34,685 nucleotides of DNA from contig JAPLQZ010000123.1 in NCBI GenBank assembly GCA_026399415.1, forward strand, positions 1 to 34,685, in the 5' to 3' direction. The DNA comes from Rhodocyclales bacterium. Its GTDB lineage: Bacteria; Pseudomonadota; Gammaproteobacteria; Burkholderiales; Rhodocyclaceae. Made by a program: the position numbers and the translations under genes. Below, one piece after another: positions 30,947-34,685 of this stretch. Below the pieces are notes generated by a model. That model had not been told where the DNA came from. It saw only the letters and a program-made list of their open reading frames with translations, and made no database searches. Positions within the stretch are counted from its first letter, which is position 1; each line of letters begins with the position of its first letter.

Positions 30947-32293
30947 CTACTTGCCTATGCAGAAACGGGAAAATATCTCCCCCAGCAAATCGTCGGCTCG
31001 AAACTCGCCGGTAATGCGTGAAAGCGCTTCCTGCGCCAAACGCAGTTCTTCCGCACAAAGTTCTATTTGATCCAGTCGCCGTGCCGCCAGCGCCGACTTC
31101 TCCGCCGCAAGCCCAAGCGCCTCCAGATGCCGCTCGCGAGCAAGCACCACGTCCTCGCCATGGCCTCGCCAGCCCGCCACCCGCAGCAGCTCGTCGTGCA
31201 GCAGCTCAATGCCTGCGCCGCTCTTGGCAGACAGTCGCAGATGCACCCGGCCTTCCTCCTCAAAGCGCGCCGCGGCCTCCCCCGCCAGATCGCACTTGTT
31301 CTCCACCACAATGCGTTCAATAGCCGCCGGAAGGCGCACCGCGATCGCATGGTCGGCGGGCGTTTCGCCACTGCGCGCATCGACCAGTTGCAGCACAACG
31401 TCGGCCCGCTCTATTTCGCGCCAAGCGCGCTCGATGCCGATCTTCTCCACCACGTTATCGGTTTCACGCAGCCCGGCCGTGTCGATGATGTGCAGCGGTA
31501 TGCCCTCGACCTGAATCGTTTCGCGAACGGCGTCGCGCGTCGTTCCGGCGACCTCGGTAACAATCGCGCGCTCCTCGCCGGCCAGACGATTCAGCAAGGA
31601 CGACTTGCCGACATTGGGCAGGCCCGCCAGCACCACGTGCAGACCGGAACGCAACATGCATCCGGCGCGCGCTCGCGCCAGCAGCGACGCCAGATCCGCA
31701 CGAAAAGCCGACAAGCGCTGCGCGGCATCTGTATCCCTCAGTACGTCGATTTCCTCTTCCGGAAAATCAAGCGTCGCTTCCACCAGCATTCGCAATTCGG
31801 TAAGGCGCGCCACCAGCGCACGTACCTCGCGCGAAAATTCGCCTGACAGAGAGCGCAAGGCGGAACGCGCCGCTGCCGCCGTACCGGCCTCGATCAGATC
31901 GGCTACGGCCTCAGCCTGGACCAGATCGAGCTTGTCGTTGAGAAAGGCGCGCTGCGAGAATTCACCCGGCTCGGCAATGCGCGCGCCCAGCTCCAGACAA
32001 CGCGCCAACAGCATATGCAGCACCACCGGACCACCGTGCCCCTGAAGTTCCAGCACATCCTCGCCGGTAAAGGAATGAGGTGCCGGAAAATACAACAGAA
32101 TTCCCTGATCGATGGCGACGCCGTCAGCCCCAAGAAAGGCGCTGAGCGTGGCGCGACGAGGCAGTGGCACCTTGCCGGTCAATACCTTGGCAAATGGCAG
32201 CAGGCCCGCACCCGAGACTCGCACCACGCCTATTCCCCCACGACCGGGAGCAGTGGCGACGGCAGCGATGACATCGGTACTCGGCAGTGCCAT
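30947..32293 (-). CDS. mnmE: tRNA modification GTPase MnmE (TrmE)
   Basis: A 448-residue GTPase that works with MnmG on wobble uridine. The N-terminal formyl-THF-binding domain begins [22 protein letters not shown]; the inserted G domain has GLPNVGKSS (G1), TTRD, DTAG (G3) and NKCD (G4); the chain ends FCIGK with the catalytic cysteine. Length is normal. It lies 108 bases after yidC. Confidence 0.97.
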   Translation of the reverse strand: MALPSTDVIAAVATAPGRGGIGVVRVSGAGLLPFAKVLTGKVPLPRRATLSAFLGADGVAIDQGILLYFPAPHSFTGEDVLELQGHGGPVVLHMLLARCLELGARIAEPGEFSQRAFLNDKLDLVQAEAVADLIEAGTAAAARSALRSLSGEFSREVRALVARLTELRMLVEATLDFPEEEIDVLRDTDAAQRLSAFRADLASLLARARAGCMLRSGLHVVLAGLPNVGKSSLLNRLAGEERAIVTEVAGTTRDAVRETIQVEGIPLHIIDTAGLRETDNVVEKIGIERAWREIERADVVLQLVDARSGETPADHAIAVRLPAAIERIVVENKCDLAGEAAARFEEEGRVHLRLSAKSGAGIELLHDELLRVAGWRGHGEDVVLARERHLEALGLAAEKSALAARRLDQIELCAEELRLAQEALSRITGEFRADDLLGEIFSRFCIGK

Positions 32294-32321
32294 CCACCCC
32301 TCCTATCCCCAAGGGATAACA

Positions 32322-32340
32322 TTCCCGGCGCCGCCGGGAA
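32322..32340 (-). terminator. hairpin between yidC and mnmE (possible attenuator)
   Basis: TTCCCGGC (32322-32329), three-base loop, GCCGGGAA (32333-32340): a perfect 8-bp stem in the 108-base gap. On the minus strand it is followed by TGTTATCCC, too poor in T for a strong intrinsic terminator. It may partly separate yidC from mnmE expression. Confidence 0.4.
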
Positions 32341-32401
32341 CATCAAGTCGGCGCAGGGCGCCCCGCCAAATCCCCCCGATCCCGCAGAACCGGTGTCAGA
32401 C

Positions 32402-34039
32402 CTATTTCTTTTCCCCTGCCTCGACAAGGCGGGTTATCTGCCACTGCTGGGCAATGGACAACAGGTTATTCACCGTCCAGTAAAGCACCAAACCGGCCGG
32501 GAAGAACAGAAACATGCCGGTAAACATGATCGGCATGAACAGCATGACTTTGGCCTGAATGGGATCGGGCGGAGTCGGATTGAGTTTGGTCTGGATGAAC
32601 ATGGTCGCGCCCATGATCAACGGTAGTATATAGAACGGATCCTTGACCGATAGATCGGTGATCCAGCCCAGCCAGGGCGCGTTGCGCATCTCGACGGTAC
32701 CCAGCAGCACCCAGTAGAGCGCAATGAATACCGGAATCTGAACCAGTACCGGCAAACAGCCGCCAAGGGGATTGACCTTCTCTTTTTTATAGAGCGCCAT
32801 CATTTCCTGGTTCAGGCGTTGCTTGTCATCACCGTAAGCTTCCTTGAGCTTGACCAGCTTCGGCGTCAACACCCGCATCTTCGCCATCGACTTGTAGCTT
32901 GCGGCTGACAGCGGGAAAAACATCAGCTTGAGCAAAAGAGTCAAACCGATGATTGCCCAACCCCAGTTGCCGACCAGTTTGTGAATCGCACCCAGAACCC
33001 AGAACAGCGGTGCCGCTATCACCGTCAACCATCCGTAGTCGACCACCAGATCAAGCCCTGGAGCGACCTTCTCCAGCTTGTCCTGCTCCTGCGGTCCCGC
33101 GTACAGCGACACCGAACTCTTGCCTTCAGCACTCGCCGGCAGAATGACTCCCGCTGAATACAGGTCCTCCCCGACTTTGCGCATATAGAACTCGCGAGTC
33201 GTCCCAGCCGGCGGCAGCCAAGCTGTCACAAAGTAATGCTGCACCAATGCCACCCAGCCGTTGTCGGCTTTTTGCGCAAACTTGGCTTTGTTCTTGAGAA
33301 TATCCGCGAACTCGACCTTCTGATATTTCTCCGCTTCAGTGAATACCGCAGGCCCGGTGAAGGTCGTCACACCCATCATCATCGAACTGCCCTGCTGCCC
33401 CTCGGCCGGCTTGCCATCCCTGGTGATCTGATAGTAGGCATGAGCTCCCGCTCCCGCCCCTTCGTGACGAACATCAATCCGATAGCTGCCTCGATGGAAA
33501 ACGTAGGTCTTGGAGACCTTGACGCCATTTGCGGCGTTAGCTTCCAGTCGAACCTCCAGCTGCTGCTCCCCATCCTTCAGCACCTGCTCGTTCGCACCCA
33601 GTTTCCACTCGGTCTTGTGGTTCGGCAACCCTTCGCCGATCAGCCCCGACTGAGCCAGATAAATGTGCTTTTCACCCCTGTCAAAAAGTATGAAATTCTT
33701 TGATTTGTTCTCGGTGTCCGGATAGCCGGCCAGCTCGAGACGCGTGATATCTCCCCCCTGCGAAGAAATATCCGCCACGTATAGATCAGTCCTTATCTTT
33801 ATGCTCACAAGGCCCGGTGCGGAAACAGCCACGTTCGCAGGAATGGCAGCGGGAACCCCGGCGCTCCCGGCTACCGGCAAAGTCGGTGTCGGCACCGCGC
33901 CCGATTGTCCCGCAGCCGGAACAGTCGTCGTTGTCGCTGGTGCCGCGACCTTGGGCAAACCTTGTCGCTGCCAGGCGTCCCAAAGCATGATCAGCGAAAA
34001 ACTGAACACTAAAAGGAGGATCAATCGTCGGTTATCCAT
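32402..34039 (-). CDS. yidC: membrane protein insertase YidC
   Basis: A 545-residue Oxa1/YidC-family insertase, placing and folding inner-membrane proteins alone or with SecYEG. One N-terminal span (MDNRRLILLLVFSFSLIMLW), an Ala/Pro/Thr-rich linker, a large periplasmic beta domain (about 80-330) and the five-helix C-terminal core (from about 340, with NWGWAIIGLTLLLKLMFFPLS, GGCLPVLVQIPVFIALYWVL and GLVLYWTVNNLLSIAQQW) are seen. The gram-negative long form. ATP synthase subunits a and c, encoded in the same window, are known YidC clients. Confidence 0.98.
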   Translation of the reverse strand: MDNRRLILLLVFSFSLIMLWDAWQRQGLPKVAAPATTTTVPAAGQSGAVPTPTLPVAGSAGVPAAIPANVAVSAPGLVSIKIRTDLYVADISSQGGDITRLELAGYPDTENKSKNFILFDRGEKHIYLAQSGLIGEGLPNHKTEWKLGANEQVLKDGEQQLEVRLEANAANGVKVSKTYVFHRGSYRIDVRHEGAGAGAHAYYQITRDGKPAEGQQGSSMMMGVTTFTGPAVFTEAEKYQKVEFADILKNKAKFAQKADNGWVALVQHYFVTAWLPPAGTTREFYMRKVGEDLYSAGVILPASAEGKSSVSLYAGPQEQDKLEKVAPGLDLVVDYGWLTVIAAPLFWVLGAIHKLVGNWGWAIIGLTLLLKLMFFPLSAASYKSMAKMRVLTPKLVKLKEAYGDDKQRLNQEMMALYKKEKVNPLGGCLPVLVQIPVFIALYWVLLGTVEMRNAPWLGWITDLSVKDPFYILPLIMGATMFIQTKLNPTPPDPIQAKVMLFMPIMFTGMFLFFPAGLVLYWTVNNLLSIAQQWQITRLVEAGEKK

Positions 34040-34078
34040 TGCTGTCTCGGCAGTGATTCAAGTCAGAAATACAGAAAA

Positions 34079-34300
34079 TCAGGGAACCGGGTCGTACCCG
34101 CCCGGATGCCAAGGATGACAACGCCCGATTCGCCTAAAAGCCAGCCACAAACCTCTGAACAATCCCTGGCGACTTAGGGCCTCCATGCAATAGTCGGAGC
34201 AACTCGGGTGAAAACGACAGCGACTACCCAGCATGGGGCTGATCGCCAACTGGTAGGCGCGAATAGCCAACAAGAACGGGTACACAAGCAAAGACTTCAT
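34079..34300 (-). CDS. yidD: membrane protein insertion efficiency factor YidD
   Basis: A 73-residue protein with the family pattern [29 protein letters not shown] and HPGGYDPVP. YidD aids YidC-dependent insertion. The ATG at 34300 is chosen: it begins the conserved [17 protein letters not shown] and overlaps the rnpA stop as ATGA; the frame is open 17 codons further but over rnpA sequence. yidC follows after 39 bases. Confidence 0.95.
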   Translation of the reverse strand: MKSLLVYPFLLAIRAYQLAISPMLGSRCRFHPSCSDYCMEALSRQGLFRGLWLAFRRIGRCHPWHPGGYDPVP

Positions 34301-34685
34301 TGCGGCAACCCCGACAGGCGTCCCAAGAGCGATTCCATTTCCCTGCGCCAACCTTTTCGCTGCTCACCATCCCTGGCCATCACGCCTTTGACCGGTCGCG
34401 TCAGCCTCAGGATGAGATCGCAAGATGGAATTTCAGCCGCGATCAAACGGAAAGCCTCTCGTCCCTGCCGCTTGATCGCATTGCGCAACGAAGCAGTCCG
34501 CACCAACCGTTTCGGTACTATCAATCCGAGGCGAGCACTGCTGTCTGCGGAGACCGGGCGATAGTGCAAATCAAAATACTCGCCGCGCACGACGCGCCGG
34601 GCTGCCATGACAGCGGTAAATTCTTCCGGCTTATGCAGGCGCTGCTCAAAGCGAAACGACGCTAAACGTTCAGACGGCGAGACGA
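34297..34685 (-). CDS. rnpA: ribonuclease P protein component, 5' end cut by right edge
   Basis: RnpA is the protein subunit of RNase P, which matures tRNA 5' ends. The RNR motif [17 protein letters not shown] is clear. An ATG lies at 34608, but the frame stays open upstream to the right edge and encodes the conserved RnpA start region ([14 protein letters not shown], bases 34609-34650). So 34608 is an internal methionine and the true start is beyond the window; 128 codons are visible. In this group rpmH and dnaA would follow outside. Confidence 0.93.
   Translation of the reverse strand, partial: VSPSERLASFRFEQRLHKPEEFTAVMAARRVVRGEYFDLHYRPVSADSSARLGLIVPKRLVRTASLRNAIKRQGREAFRLIAAEIPSCDLILRLTRPVKGVMARDGEQRKGWRREMESLLGRLSGLPQ

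Noticed and set aside
32465-32473. TTATTCACC resembling a DnaA box
   Set aside because: Single eight-of-nine match inside yidC coding sequence with no cluster of boxes and no AT-rich region.

Overview
The window looks like a chromosomal segment of a GC-rich betaproteobacterium, most probably of the Rhodocyclales or a related lineage. The grounds are the gene order rnpA-yidD-yidC-mnmE ... mnmG-rsmG-parA-parB-atpIBEFHAGDC, the cluster DUF971-ubiE-Tim44-like-ubiJ, and the family signatures of the proteins. This is inference from gene order and protein character; no database search was run. The right edge lies inside rnpA, which in this group sits next to rpmH and dnaA, so the replication origin is probably just beyond the right edge.

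Layout. Bases 1-8563 are all plus strand: the 3' part of a large FAD/Fe-S/CCG oxidoreductase cut by the left edge; a HIT-family protein overlapping a PilZ-like protein (possible cyclic-di-GMP receptor); then DUF971, ubiE, a secreted or anchored Tim44-like protein, ubiJ and a Tll0287-like (DUF3365) periplasmic haem protein. From 8570 to the right edge every gene is on the minus strand, that is, read away from the presumed origin. In transcription order from the right these are rnpA, yidD, yidC, mnmE and a TSUP permease; livH, a livM-livG fusion and livF; mnmG, rsmG, parA and parB; the complete nine-gene ATP synthase operon; and a self-contained tetR-MFP-RND-OMF efflux operon. The two strands converge at 8563/8570 with six bases between stop codons.

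How the parts work together. rnpA/yidD/yidC/mnmE/mnmG/rsmG form an RNA-processing, tRNA/rRNA-modification and membrane-insertion block. parA/parB segregate the origin region and have two candidate parS sites beside them: a perfect 16-bp palindrome at 26397-26412 and a 14/16 match at 26423-26438. The atp operon has a clear sigma70-type promoter (22030-22035 / 22007-22012) and ends in a 14-bp perfect hairpin terminator (14992-15023). ubiE and ubiJ belong to ubiquinone biosynthesis. The efflux operon has a promoter whose -10 is overlapped by a 17-bp palindrome, suggesting autoregulation by its TetR repressor.

No RNA genes, insertion sequences, CRISPR arrays or prophage were seen. No gap between genes exceeds 300 bases. 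Most of the window is ordinary core genome. The less ordinary points are the candidate parS pair, an intrinsic-terminator-like hairpin with a T6 tract inside ubiJ, the PilZ-like protein with widely separated motifs, the LivM-LivG fusion cassette without a binding protein, and the haem protein at the end of the ubi cluster.
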